Source: Gp1-AA145 sp963757135 (GTDB lineage: Bacteria; Acidobacteriota; Terriglobia; Terriglobales; Acidobacteriaceae). Taken from it: 64,000 bases of DNA. The notes under the pieces were generated by a model. That model did not search any database, was not told the DNA's origin, and saw only the letters and a list, made by a program, of their open reading frames with translations. The position numbers were made by a program, and so were the translations under genes. Position 1 is the stretch's first letter. Each line of letters begins with the position of its first letter. Below are positions 26,462 through 34,884 of the stretch, one piece after another. The stretch is from contig CAVWQE010000006.1 of the NCBI GenBank assembly GCA_963757135.1, positions 496,001-560,000 of the forward strand, read 5' to 3'.

Positions 26462-26582
26462 GACCTAACATAACCCGTTTGAGGAAACGAAGTTTCCGAA
26501 ACGAGGTGCCCCGCCCTTATCGCTTTTCTTGCGACAGAGCCTGCCCTAAGCGAAGTCGAAGGGTGCCACAAGTCCTTTCAAA

Positions 26583-26640
26583 TTGTCATTCCGAGCGGTC
26601 CGCGGGCGCGCTTGCGCGCTGAGGACAGCGAGGAATCTGC
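26583..26640. repeat. Intergenic repeat of the 'GTCATTCCGAGCG...GAGGAATCT' type
   Basis: A stretch opening with TGTCATTCCGAGCGG and ending GCGAGGAATCTGCAG surrounds GC-rich inverted sequence (GCGGGCGCGCTTGCGCGC). Repeats of this kind are common between acidobacterial genes. A GCCTGCCCTAAGCGAAGTCG unit precedes it at about 26539-26560. No gene is seen in 26462-26707. Confidence 0.7.
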
Positions 26641-26707
26641 AGTTTGTCCGCAACCTTTTCAGCCGTGCCAATCCCTGGCTGCCCGAATCCCCCGCAAGAG
26701 CGGCTGC

Positions 26708-27127
26708 CTACGCGGCTTTGCCCGTTGCCGAATCCGAAGACAATTGCTGCATCATGCCGAGAGCATCCCAGTTGTTCCAGCTCTCGACGAACTTGCCGTC
26801 GCGCAAACGAGCAATCGAGATGCCGGTAAGTGAAATATTTTTCCCGGTTGGCGGAAGCCCAGGCAATTCGCCACGATGGGTGCCGGTCACCGTCCACCGG
26901 ATAACAACCGTGTCGCCGGCGTCGATTTCATCTTCCACAGTTATGTGCACATCCGGAAAGGCATTCATGTAACGATCGACGAACTGTTTGTATCCCTCAA
27001 TTCCGGGAGGGATGTCTGCGGCCTGCGGATCATGATGGACGTAATCAGGCGACATCACTTCGTCAATGACGCCGCGATTCTTGTCGTTCCAAAGTTCTTC
27101 AAAGATTCGGCGAGCTGGATTGTTCAT
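26708..27127 (-). CDS. SnoaL-like ester cyclase / polyketide-cyclase-fold protein
   Basis: 139 residues, starting MNNPARRIFEELWNDKNRGV. The SnoaL-like motif pattern is clear: DEVMSPDYVHHDPQA, then FVDRYMNAFPDVHITVEDEI, VIRWTVTGTHRGELPGLPPT, and GKFVESWNNWDALGMMQQL. This is an NTF2-like alpha+beta cone. The family includes polyketide cyclases, but most such single-domain proteins have unknown substrates. The last 20 residues run into repeat-rich sequence. AGGAG lies upstream on the minus strand near 27136. Confidence 0.88.
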   Translation of the reverse strand: MNNPARRIFEELWNDKNRGVIDEVMSPDYVHHDPQAADIPPGIEGYKQFVDRYMNAFPDVHITVEDEIDAGDTVVIRWTVTGTHRGELPGLPPTGKNISLTGISIARLRDGKFVESWNNWDALGMMQQLSSDSATGKAA

Positions 27128-27194
27128 ATTTTTCTCCTCGTTTTCCTACTCGTGCGGGCGGAAAAATTCTACACCTGAATCGAGCATGTGCGCA

Positions 27195-28399
27195 GCCTGG
27201 ACTTATTCTTGGTAGAGCCTACTCACATCGTATCCCCCTAGCGAAGTTAAAATGCTTGAGCGAGAAACGCGTTAGGGAGCTGGCCGGACGGCTCCGCAAA
27301 AGCCGGGAGGCCAGCGACCGGGACTACAATCCGCTGTGTCCACCGCCTACTTCGTCCTGATTCGCGAGATGAGAGACGCCTACAATCATCGCTTGCGTTT
27401 GGTGCAGTCGGCTCGACAACGCGGCATCAAACCCACCGCCCGCTTGTTTCAAACCACCGTTCCCACTGTGCGCAAGTGGCTGCGCCGTTATCAGCAGCAA
27501 GGACCGCGCGGCCTCATCGAAGTTTCTCGCGCCCTCATCGCCAGCCCGGCAAGACTCCCGCCGACATCGAACAGCAGGTCGTCGCACTCCGCCAGCAGCT
27601 GTTCACCTTCGGAGCTCGTCGTCTTATTCGGGAGTTCGACCTTCCTCTCAGTCATCGTGCCTTGGAACGCATCTGGCGCCATCATGGCCTGCTCAAAAAA
27701 CGACCGCGCAAGTATCAGCGCAAACAAGACCTCGCCCACATCAAAGCCACCTGGCGCGTCTTTCAGCAGATCTCCGCCGACACCAAGGATCTCGACGATA
27801 TTCCCCGCTACTGGCCGCAGGCCCAGGCTTTCGATCTGCCGGCCGTCGAATACACCGCCCGCGAAGTGCGCAGCGGCCTGCTGTTCTGGGCTTTTGCCGA
27901 GCGCCGTTCTGCGGCTGCCAGTTCCATCTTTGCCGCCCGTATCCAGCAGCACCTCGATCGTTGCGGCATCTCTCTGCGCGATCTGGTCTGGCAGACCGAC
28001 AACGGCTCCGAGTTCATCGGTGGCCACGATCGTCGCGGTCACCCCACCGGATTCCCCACCGCTTTAGGCGACAGCCAGCACGTTCGCATCCCTCCCGCCG
28101 CTCACACCTTCCAGAGCGATGTGGAAACCGTTCACCGCCTCGTCGAAGATGAGTTCTTTGACCTGGAATCGTTCCACAGTCGGGGCGACTTCCTCGCCAA
28201 AGCCTTTACCTACCAGCTCTACTTCAACCTGGTCCGTCCCAACTCTCATAAACAAAACCTCAGCCCTTGGCAGATCGTCGAGCAACTCCAACCCCGCTGG
28301 CCGCTCCAACTCTGTTTGCTTCCACCTGTTTTCTTGGACTATTACTTGAACCACTCCGGGGGATACGATCTCCCTAGGCACCCCTGCCTGGACTTATTC
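27195..28399. mobile_element. IS481-like insertion sequence with 14-bp target duplications
   Basis: The element (27209-28385, 1177 bp) is flanked by identical 14-bp direct repeats GCCTGGACTTATTC at 27195-27208 and 28386-28399. The ends share the inverted repeat ATCGTATCCCCC and GCCTA. It carries a frameshifted DDE-type transposase. The perfect flanking duplication argues for recent insertion. The length and long duplication fit the IS481 group. Confidence 0.85.
27336..28385 (+). pseudogene. IS481-like transposase, -1 frameshift near 27527
   Basis: Frame 1 encodes an N-terminal helix-turn-helix (HRLRLVQSARQRGIKPTARL, TVPTVRKWLRRYQQQGPRGL). After VSRA, the protein continues one base back as HRQPGKTPADIEQQVVALRQ and then the rve catalytic core (VWQTDNGSEFIGG, DVETVHRLVEDEFFDLESFH). 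The catalytic acids are seen as Asp in TDNGSEF and Glu in VETVHRLVEDEF, with an upstream Asp less clear. The shift site is gcgccctca, not a known slippery heptamer, so a lost base is more likely than programmed shifting. The second frame has no stop before the right inverted repeat and reads on to 28627, so its natural stop is also missing. Confidence 0.8.
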
Positions 28400-28571
28400 A
28401 TTAATTCCCACCCTTTGAAAACCGCCCTTCGACATCGCTCAGGGCAGGCTACCGGTGGGGGCACCCTCGCCTGTTCCAAATTCGTAACAACATTCGGAAT
28501 CTTGCGATTCTGTGTATCCATTTCGGTATTGTTTCCCGTTTCAGTAATCCAATGTCGGAAAGAAAGAAATT

Positions 28572-28958
28572 ATGAAGCTCGCTGCCGCATGTCTGCTATT
28601 CGCATCTCTGCTTCTCAAAAGTTGTGACAACCATGGTCAACCACAGTGCGTCATCACCCCACCAGCCAGCATCACTGACAATCGTGATAAGGCAATCAAG
28701 ATTAGCGCGGATTTGACAAAACTTGTAGCCGTACCGATATCGGCCAGCGTTGAAACTAATATCAAGAGCAACTTTTCTGAGGCGTATCAGACGATCCCAG
28801 ACAAACTGGGTGCCTGCCAGATGGTCTTACAGACGATATTGTGCTTGCGGCAAAGGCCGGACGAGGCCAGCAACAAGATGGCGTCCGACCTCATCAAGTA
28901 CATAGGCGACCAGAACATCTGCAAAACCGAACTGAAGCAGATGTTGCAACTGCAATAA
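28572..28958 (+). CDS. Small secreted lipoprotein-like protein
   Basis: 128 residues. MKLAAACLLFASLLLKSCDN is a signal sequence with a possible lipobox cysteine (LLKSC, an imperfect fit). The mature part has four further cysteines (PQCVI, GACQMV, ILCLRQ, NICKTE) and is helical. No family is recognised. ATG at 28572 follows a purine-rich GAAAGAAAG. It lies between an insertion sequence and a putative defence pair, so it may be accessory DNA. Confidence 0.65.
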   Translation: MKLAAACLLFASLLLKSCDNHGQPQCVITPPASITDNRDKAIKISADLTKLVAVPISASVETNIKSNFSEAYQTIPDKLGACQMVLQTILCLRQRPDEASNKMASDLIKYIGDQNICKTELKQMLQLQ

Positions 28959-29102
28959 CGAGGGAACGCGGGTATTTCGGTCGCCTGGTACCCGCGCACC
29001 ACTCACGATGAACGCGGTACGGACGTGGGGGTACGCTTGTAGGTTACGAGATATACTTCCGAATAGCTATCGACAAGCGGGCCAAGGCCCGTCGAGGCAA
29101 GT

Positions 29103-30203
29103 ATGGCCCAAATGGCACTTCCGACTCATCAAATATCACCGAGCGCTCTAGAGTTGCAGCTGAAGACGCAAAGGCGAACCGTCGATTTCGACACATTCGA
29201 CATCCACATGCAGCAGCTTCTCTCGATGGTTGGAAACAACCAGATAAAAGTCTCGCCGGCCTACCAGAGGAAGTTTCGTTGGGATGTTAAGCGGTGCTCT
29301 CAGTTCATTGAATCGATAATGCTCGGCATACCGATTCCAAGTCTTTTCATGGCGACCAATGCGGATAGTACGTGGGAGGTGGTGGACGGAGTTCAGCGTC
29401 TTAGCACGATCGTGAAATTCGCGGGAGACGAACGTCTACGTCGTGAGCATGGGCTAAACGGCCCGCTCGTGCTAACTGACCTACAGAAGCTGACCGATTT
29501 TACTGGACTGACACTGGGCCAACTGCCGCAAAACCTACAGCTTCACTTTTGGACGCGACCCATAAAGGTTATAACGCTGAATGACAAAAGCGACACAGTA
29601 GTGCGCTATGACCTTTTCGAGCGCCTCAACACTGGGGGAGTGGCATTAAGCCCGCAAGAGATTCGCGATTGCGTTTTTCGGGGGACTTTTGCCGATCAAT
29701 TGGAAACCTGGGCAAAGGAACCGAACTTTCTGCGTGCTGTCAAGCTGACGCCCCTACAGCAAAGGGACGCGACCGCAGAGGAATGCGTACTTCGATTCTT
29801 TGCCTTTCGGGATCGATATAAACAATTTGATCATAACGTGACGGAGTTTTTGAACAAGTATATGGAAAGTTCATCGAAGCAGTTCGATTATAGGGAAGGC
29901 GAAGCCGCATTCTCAGCGACATTCAGAGAGATAGCCAGAATATTCCCCAACGGCATACGACGACCGGGCGGAAAAAACACAACCCCCCTGAATCTCTTCG
30001 AAGGAATAGCAGTGGGGGCAGCTCTGGCATTGCAGAAAATCAGTAAGTTGAAGTCTGACGGACTTGACTCGTGGATGAGGTCAACGGAATTGCGCAAGTT
30101 TACAACGGGAGCAACCAATGACCGGTCCGCAGTATGGGGAAGAATTGAGTTTTGCAGGGATCGTTTTTTGGGAAAACCTTATGTTCCCGACCCTTCGGCT
30201 TGA
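29103..30203 (+). CDS. DUF262 protein (ParB/GmrSD-N-like)
   Basis: 366 residues. DUF262 motifs include VSPAYQRKFRWDVKRCSQFI, IPSLFMA, VVDGVQRLSTIVKF, DLFERLNTGGVALSPQEIR. The D-G-x-Q-R-L and (R)LNTGG signatures belong to the ParB/sulfiredoxin-like nuclease/NTPase core of DUF262, shared with GmrSD modification-dependent restriction enzymes. The C-terminal DUF1524 HNH domain of GmrSD is absent, so this protein would rely on a partner. The next gene, overlapping by about 23 bases, encodes a HEPN protein. Paired DUF262-HEPN loci recur in defence islands. Confidence 0.85.
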   Translation: MAQMALPTHQISPSALELQLKTQRRTVDFDTFDIHMQQLLSMVGNNQIKVSPAYQRKFRWDVKRCSQFIESIMLGIPIPSLFMATNADSTWEVVDGVQRLSTIVKFAGDERLRREHGLNGPLVLTDLQKLTDFTGLTLGQLPQNLQLHFWTRPIKVITLNDKSDTVVRYDLFERLNTGGVALSPQEIRDCVFRGTFADQLETWAKEPNFLRAVKLTPLQQRDATAEECVLRFFAFRDRYKQFDHNVTEFLNKYMESSSKQFDYREGEAAFSATFREIARIFPNGIRRPGGKNTTPLNLFEGIAVGAALALQKISKLKSDGLDSWMRSTELRKFTTGATNDRSAVWGRIEFCRDRFLGKPYVPDPSA

Positions 30204-30819
30204 AGTGATGGATCGCTTCACTGCGGTGGAACAGTACTTTCGGGCGTCCCGTAGCTTTCGGGGCGATCTCTCGCAGACCGCGAAGGGACTGGCTTTCGTT
30301 CAAGTCTATGCGATTCACGAATATACGGTTAAGAATGTCGTCAGGATCGCGATCGATGAGATTGCCGCCCACTCGCATAAGTACGCGGACCTACGCCCTT
30401 CATTACTGACACTTTTCTTAGATCCACAACTGCGATCGTTACGAGACTGTGATCCCAAGAACGTTTGGGAAAATCGTCTTAAGTTGCTCGATCGTTCGAC
30501 CTCGGAGGGGTCAGTGTTGAGCGTCGACGTCCTTCCGGGAGACAACACGCACTTTAGGCACACACAAATTAAATTAATCCTCAGGGTTTTTGGAGTTACC
30601 CGCGCACCGACTGTTCGCCGCCGGCACCTGTATCGAATTGACGAGGTAGTCAACAATCGAAACTTCATCGCGCATGGGCTTGAGACACCGGTTGACGTGG
30701 GTCGGCGTTACAGCCGCCAGGACATAACGAGAGTAATTCGGCAGATGAAAGGTGTCTCGCTAAGACTGATTTCGCTGATAGCTGAACACTGTGGGGACCC
30801 GAAGAAGCACTGCCGATAA
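30181..30819 (+). CDS. HEPN-domain protein (MAE_28990-like), partner of DUF262
   Basis: About 212 residues from the ATG at 30181 (MFPTLRLEVMDRFTAVEQYF). ATG at 30208 is an equally good start. A start at 30118 has a better Shine-Dalgarno but would overlap DUF262 by 86 bases. The C-terminal part has the HEPN signature RNFIAHG (R-x4-H) in VVNNRNFIAHGLETPVDVG; the whole is helical. This matches the MAE_28990 type of HEPN often found beside DUF262. R-x4-H HEPN proteins commonly are metal-independent RNases acting in toxin-antitoxin or anti-phage systems. Overlap with the upstream gene implies translational coupling. Confidence 0.75.
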   Translation: MFPTLRLEVMDRFTAVEQYFRASRSFRGDLSQTAKGLAFVQVYAIHEYTVKNVVRIAIDEIAAHSHKYADLRPSLLTLFLDPQLRSLRDCDPKNVWENRLKLLDRSTSEGSVLSVDVLPGDNTHFRHTQIKLILRVFGVTRAPTVRRRHLYRIDEVVNNRNFIAHGLETPVDVGRRYSRQDITRVIRQMKGVSLRLISLIAEHCGDPKKHCR

Positions 30820-30850
30820 TTCATCGGGAGGCTGGCGCGGGGAGCCTAAC

Positions 30851-30927
30851 TCTTTCGGCTTTGAATTTTCGAACTCAGCACAACTGAGGATGCCCCATCC
30901 TTCCCGATCTTGGGAAGGGTGGGATAC
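30851..30927. repeat. Dispersed repeat with hairpin, copy 1
   Basis: A 77-bp unit (ctttcggctttgaattttcg ..., with CCCATCCTTCCC and GGGAAGGGTGGG forming a 12-bp stem) recurs at 31892-31969. It fills the gene-free stretch 30820-31163 with a further CCCTTCGATTGCGCTCAGGG-type unit near 30975. No gene is seen in that stretch. Confidence 0.8.
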
Positions 30928-31163
30928 AGAAATATCTTCACCTCTCAATCTAACGCTTCATGAGCGAGGCTGCCGTTACCCTTCGATTGCGCTCAGGGCA
31001 GGCTCACACGAGCACATTTGCCGTGCCGTAGTACCTCGGTAACTTGCTGCTTCCGTTCTGACATCCCAACATCTCTATGTTCGCCTGACGAAGGCGGTTG
31101 GACACTCGCGATCCCCACCTGAGTGCTCACATGATCCGACTTGCATATTGAGGAGAAAGCCAA

Positions 31164-31781
31164 ATGAACAAAAAGATTTTGATTGCGGGGTTCGCATGTT
31201 TGTCGATGATTGCGGTGGCGCAATCGAGCGGAAATAAGGACCAGTCTGCGAGCGCAACCAAAGACGTGAAGCCACGGGATGTTGCCACCGGACAGGCCAG
31301 CGGCAAAAGTGTGAACAAGCCTGCCGGGAGCCAGGCAGTGCTGAATTCAAGCGACCAGGTTACGGCTCCGCGCGACATGGCGACTGGACAGGCCACCGGC
31401 AAGCGGCAGTACGCGCCGGTCATCATCAGAAAAGTGACAGAGGACGATTCGAACACTGCGCGTGAGGCGCAGAGTCCCAAAGCAACGGGCAAGACCATGG
31501 CGCAGGACGACTGGCATACCGCAACCAAGACCAGCAACACGACAGTCTCGCCGGCCGATGTGAATCAGGCCGATGTGAATCAGAATGGCGCGGCCGTCCG
31601 GGAAAGCCCAAGTTTGCCCAGCAAAGGACAAACGCGGGTTGCGACTGGCGATGTAAATGGCGATGGCAAGGCTGATGCAGCTATCAACAACAGTCACTCG
31701 AATATCAAAAACGGAAGAGATGCTGCGACAGGGCAGGCCTCTGGAAAGAGCACGGCTGGGGACGCGGCACCGAAGAAATAA
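31164..31781 (+). CDS. Secreted Ser/Thr/Ala-rich protein with ATGQASGK repeats
   Basis: 205 residues. MNKKILIAGFACLSMIAVAQ is a signal peptide; GAGGAGA precedes the ATG. Three copies of an RD(V/M/A)ATGQA(S/T)GK motif are seen: PRDVATGQASGKS, PRDMATGQATGKR and GRDAATGQASGKS. The remainder is low-complexity and probably disordered. A DVNGDGKADA segment resembles an EF-hand-like/FG-GAP calcium loop. No family is known; it may be cell-surface or biofilm-related, but nothing proves it. It is bracketed by two copies of a 77-bp dispersed repeat. Confidence 0.75.
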   Translation: MNKKILIAGFACLSMIAVAQSSGNKDQSASATKDVKPRDVATGQASGKSVNKPAGSQAVLNSSDQVTAPRDMATGQATGKRQYAPVIIRKVTEDDSNTAREAQSPKATGKTMAQDDWHTATKTSNTTVSPADVNQADVNQNGAAVRESPSLPSKGQTRVATGDVNGDGKADAAINNSHSNIKNGRDAATGQASGKSTAGDAAPKK

Positions 31782-31891
31782 CGCTGAGTTGAAATGGGTG
31801 GTCCGCGCCTCATCCGCGATCCAAAACGGAACCATAAACAGGGCGAATCCCTGAATTTGCACGGGGGGCTGGCCCACGGGCTGGGGCACCG

Positions 31892-31969
31892 CTCTTCGGT
31901 TTTGAATTTCGGGACTCACCACAACTGAGGGTGCCCCATCCTTCCCCGATTTTGGGAAGGGTGGGATAC
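31892..31969. repeat. Dispersed repeat with hairpin, copy 2
   Basis: About 78 bp, closely matching 30851-30927, with CCCATCCTTCCCC/GGGAAGGGTGGG stem. The two copies are in direct orientation around the ATGQASGK gene. Confidence 0.8.
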
Positions 31970-31987
31970 GCAGTCGCTGGCTGAATA

Positions 31988-32320
31988 TCAACGTGATGTC
32001 AATGACAAATTTGAGGGCAGCCGTTTTTGAATCGACCCTAAACCCTCTTTAGCAGCGGCATTCAGAGACTTCCCTAGTTCGGGGCTCAGCTTCGTCGATA
32101 GCCATGAGATCGTGTCAACGATTTCAATGTCCCTCAATATCTCAGGGCTGACGCCTTCGATCTGGACCCGCTCTGGCCCAGGATCGGGCTTAATGTGCCG
32201 CCAGATAACGCTTGGCCATTCCAGCCACACGATACAAAACGTGAATTTCTCGCCATTCGGGAACGTCCAAGTGAAACAACGCTTTGGGAAACCACTGTCG
32301 TCGCCTATCACACCAGGCAT
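31988..32320 (-). CDS. Hypothetical protein (110 aa)
   Basis: On the minus strand, the ATG at 32320 (MPGVIGDDSGFPKRCFTWTF) follows GGAGG five bases upstream, a strong ribosome binding site. The product has a beta-rich N-terminal half with several Trp residues and a helical C-terminal half. No family is recognised. It lies between a dispersed repeat and an IS1595-type element, running towards the repeat. Confidence 0.6.
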   Translation of the reverse strand: MPGVIGDDSGFPKRCFTWTFPNGEKFTFCIVWLEWPSVIWRHIKPDPGPERVQIEGVSPEILRDIEIVDTISWLSTKLSPELGKSLNAAAKEGLGSIQKRLPSNLSLTSR

Positions 32321-32498
32321 GCTTGCCTCCGCTTAATGAATATCCGTGAACCAGCGGATTTTGCCACCAAATTCGGCAGCGGAAAGTCTTTCAGCAGGTT
32401 GTTCCATTTTCGTAACAGAGCGTCGCAACACGAAGTCTGTGCAAAATTCTTGTCAAGCCCCCTTCTCAGGTAATTATCCCTTGACAACAAGTAGAATA

Positions 32499-33520
32499 TA
32501 TGGCAAACTAGGTTCATTGGTGGATTCCGATGAACCGCAGACAGACAATCCCGAAAGAACTCCGATACACCCGCAATCAGTTTGACCGTGATTTTCCGGA
32601 CGACGACACCTGCCTAGAGCAGATCAAGCAATCCCGCTGGCCTAGCGGCATGATTGACTGTGAGACCTGCGGAAAGCCGCGCAAGCATTACCGCGTCACT
32701 GGACGTATGGCGTATGCCTGTGACCGTTGCGGCCATCATGTTTACCCACTTGTCGGAACCATTTTCCAGAAAAGCACCACTCCGCTGCGGATATGGTTTC
32801 AGGCAATGTACCTGATGGGTTCCACTCGTTGCGGAATCTCCGCAAAGCAAATTCAACGAGAGACTGGCGTCACCTATAAAACCGCGTGGCGCATGTTCAA
32901 ACAGATTCGCCTGTTGCTCTCCGAAGATATGCAATTGGAGGGTTCAACGGTGGAGATGGATGAAACTTTAATCGGCGGTCGTCGGCGCAAGCGCACCATG
33001 TACGACCCACAGAACAAAACTTGGGTTGCTGGCATTGTCGAGCGGAAAGGCGAACGCCGCGTGTATGCGACCGTAATAAACGAGAACACCAAGAAAACCC
33101 TGCAAGACATCCGCATGAAAAGATTCTCCCGAAGTCAGTTGTGTTCACTGATGATGCCGCGCAATATCACGGATTGGATGTTGACTACCATCATCACCGC
33201 ATCAATCACTCGCAGGGCGTGTATGTTGTGGGCAACGTTCACACCAACACCATCGAGGGATTTTGGAGTTTAGTAAAACGGGGCTTAGGTGGAGTGTATC
33301 ACTCAGTCAGCAAGAAATATTTGCAGACCTACCTCAACGAGTATTCTTTTCGGTACAACCACCGCGCTTCGGGGAACTTGATTTTCCCTTTGATTTTGGC
33401 GAGAGCTTCGCAGCCGGAGTTGTTGAAGCCTTCTTTACCAGCCGAAAAAAATCTGACCGTGTAAACGGGCGCGTGTCACCCTCTGCATTCTTGGCGGAAG
33501 GTTTAGGGTGATTCGCCATA
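32499..33520. mobile_element. IS1595-type insertion sequence (degenerate)
   Basis: The body encodes a frameshifted ISXO2/IS1595-like transposase. Candidate ends share TATGGC(A/G)AA, at about 32499 on the left and reversed near 33512-33520 on the right. No 8-bp target duplication is apparent, so the exact ends are uncertain. Confidence 0.65.
32530..33464 (+). pseudogene. IS1595-family transposase, frameshifted near 33115
   Basis: The first frame has a zinc ribbon (CETCGKPRKHYRVTGRMAYA then CDRCGHHVYPL), the helix-turn-helix (QRETGVTYKTAWRMFKQIRL) and the first catalytic Asp (EMDETLIGG). The frame is lost at the A-run in atgaaaagattc. The second frame supplies VVFTDDAAQYHG with the second Asp, and the TIEGFWSLVKRGLGGVYHSV segment with the Glu. 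A -1 shift at the AAAA run would restore one continuous protein; mutation is the simpler explanation. Confidence 0.85.
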
Positions 33521-33616
33521 CAATTTTATCGCGCTACGCTCCCTAGAATGGAGTGTGGCGCAGTGGTGTGTAAATGTCAATATCGGAAAACCAAGCGAAT
33601 TTGGAGCTTGCTGGAT

Positions 33617-34369
33617 ATGCTGAAATTTAACGCTGATGATTTCTGTAGAGCGTCAGGTCTCATAGGACAGCTATATGCCCAAGTCAGCAACGGCATAACC
33701 CCTACTTCTCGCTCGTGGAATGCCGTCGCTGGGGAAATGGGTGCACTCCAGCGATTGTGCGAAAACCTGGGCCTCAATAGCACCATCGCTCAGATGAAGA
33801 GAGTAAAGAATACAATTTCAGACCATTCATCTGAACTCGATCTAAACCGTTTTGCGCGGGATGTCTTCGAAGTTCAGATTCGCATGATTGATGAACTTGA
33901 AGCGAGAACACTCTTTCTCATGAGTCCCGAAGAAGCAAAATACTTTTCGGGTAATCAGTTCGCTCAGGTAGTGGCAGAGCGATTCCCTGACGCCACATTT
34001 GACATGGATGAGGCGGGAAAGTGCTACGCCACAGAGAGAGCTACTGCGTGCGTGTTCCACCTAATGCGAGTCACAGAATATGCTTTGCAGGCGATTGGCA
34101 AGCTGCTGGGGATGACCGACCAGCGCCCTAACTGGGAACCGATACTTAAAAAAATTGATGATGAACTGAAAGCAGAATACAAGAACCGACAATTCAAGGG
34201 TTCCTATGACCTTCTCGCGAATGCATCCACTCATCTTCAAGCTGTAAAAGTCGCGTGGCGAAATCGAGCAATGCACGTACAAACAAAACACACAATGGAA
34301 GAAGCACGCGAAATTTACGGTGCAACCACCGGCCTGATGCGTTATCTTGCCGAGAATGTCCCGAATTAA
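33617..34369 (+). CDS. Helical hypothetical protein with HEPN-like R-x4-H motif
   Basis: About 250 residues from ATG 33617 (MLKFNADDFCRASGLIGQLY); a start at 33548 is also open but its first residues look non-coding. The protein is almost entirely helical. The C-terminal part has KVAWRNRAMHVQTKHT, where R-x4-H matches the HEPN active-site motif. No named family can be assigned from sequence. It lies directly behind the IS1595-type element, a typical place for passenger or defence genes. Function is open. Confidence 0.65.
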   Translation: MLKFNADDFCRASGLIGQLYAQVSNGITPTSRSWNAVAGEMGALQRLCENLGLNSTIAQMKRVKNTISDHSSELDLNRFARDVFEVQIRMIDELEARTLFLMSPEEAKYFSGNQFAQVVAERFPDATFDMDEAGKCYATERATACVFHLMRVTEYALQAIGKLLGMTDQRPNWEPILKKIDDELKAEYKNRQFKGSYDLLANASTHLQAVKVAWRNRAMHVQTKHTMEEAREIYGATTGLMRYLAENVPN

Positions 34370-34408
34370 GAGGTGACGAGCGGCGGGAGTTTTGGAAAAC
34401 GAGACGGC

Positions 34409-34708
34409 CTAGAATGGTATTAACGACTTTCCTGCCATTCGACGCTCATGCTCCATCTCACTCTCCCTCAAATATTCGCGTGGCCCGTAGGCTAGGAACC
34501 GGGGGTTTATAGCCGCAAAAATGTTGAGCCATGCGGTGATTGCAAGGATGGCTATAAAGATGGCCCACCACTCGGAACGTTCAAGGTGACAGAAACCTAA
34601 ACCTAACAATGCGAATACGGCGAAAGCGTTGAAGATCATTGGATTTTTAATGACCTCCAATACTTCGCTTGGCTTGTCCGGTTGTAGGGGTATAGTCATT
34701 TTCTCCAC
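34409..34708 (-). CDS. Small inner-membrane protein, two transmembrane segments
   Basis: 99 residues. GTG at 34708 follows AAGGTGA at a good spacing; an ATG three codons later is possible. Two hydrophobic helices (FNAFAVFALLGLGFC and WAIFIAILAITAWLNIFAAI) precede a basic-acidic tail (GPREYLRESEMEHERRMAGK). No family is recognised. It is transcribed away from the small + strand nuclease-fold gene at 34882. Confidence 0.65.
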   Translation of the reverse strand: MEKMTIPLQPDKPSEVLEVIKNPMIFNAFAVFALLGLGFCHLERSEWWAIFIAILAITAWLNIFAAINPRFLAYGPREYLRESEMEHERRMAGKSLIPF

Positions 34709-34860
34709 AGTGTATCACCTTGTCTTGACGGGATACTTGCCCCTTCTCACCCGATTTTCAACTAAGTTCCTGATTCCAACCCAAATATAAAGTTCAAATC
34801 TTGGCGCAATTACCCTTTCCGATCTGCTACTCTGGATATAGCAATCAGAAAACCTTTAGA

Positions 34861-34884
34861 GCGCGGCTATAGCCGCGCTTTTTG
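34861..34884 (+). terminator. Terminator-like hairpin immediately before the 34882 gene
   Basis: GCGCGGCTA (34861-34869) and TAGCCGCGC (34870-34878) form a perfect inverted repeat followed by TTTTT. No gene on the + strand ends upstream, so it may end a short leader RNA or act as an attenuator. Confidence 0.7.

Noticed and set aside
27520..27545. Programmed -1 frameshift in the IS481-like transposase
   Set aside because: No standard slippery heptamer or obvious downstream stimulator; a lost base is simpler, and the missing stop also points to decay.
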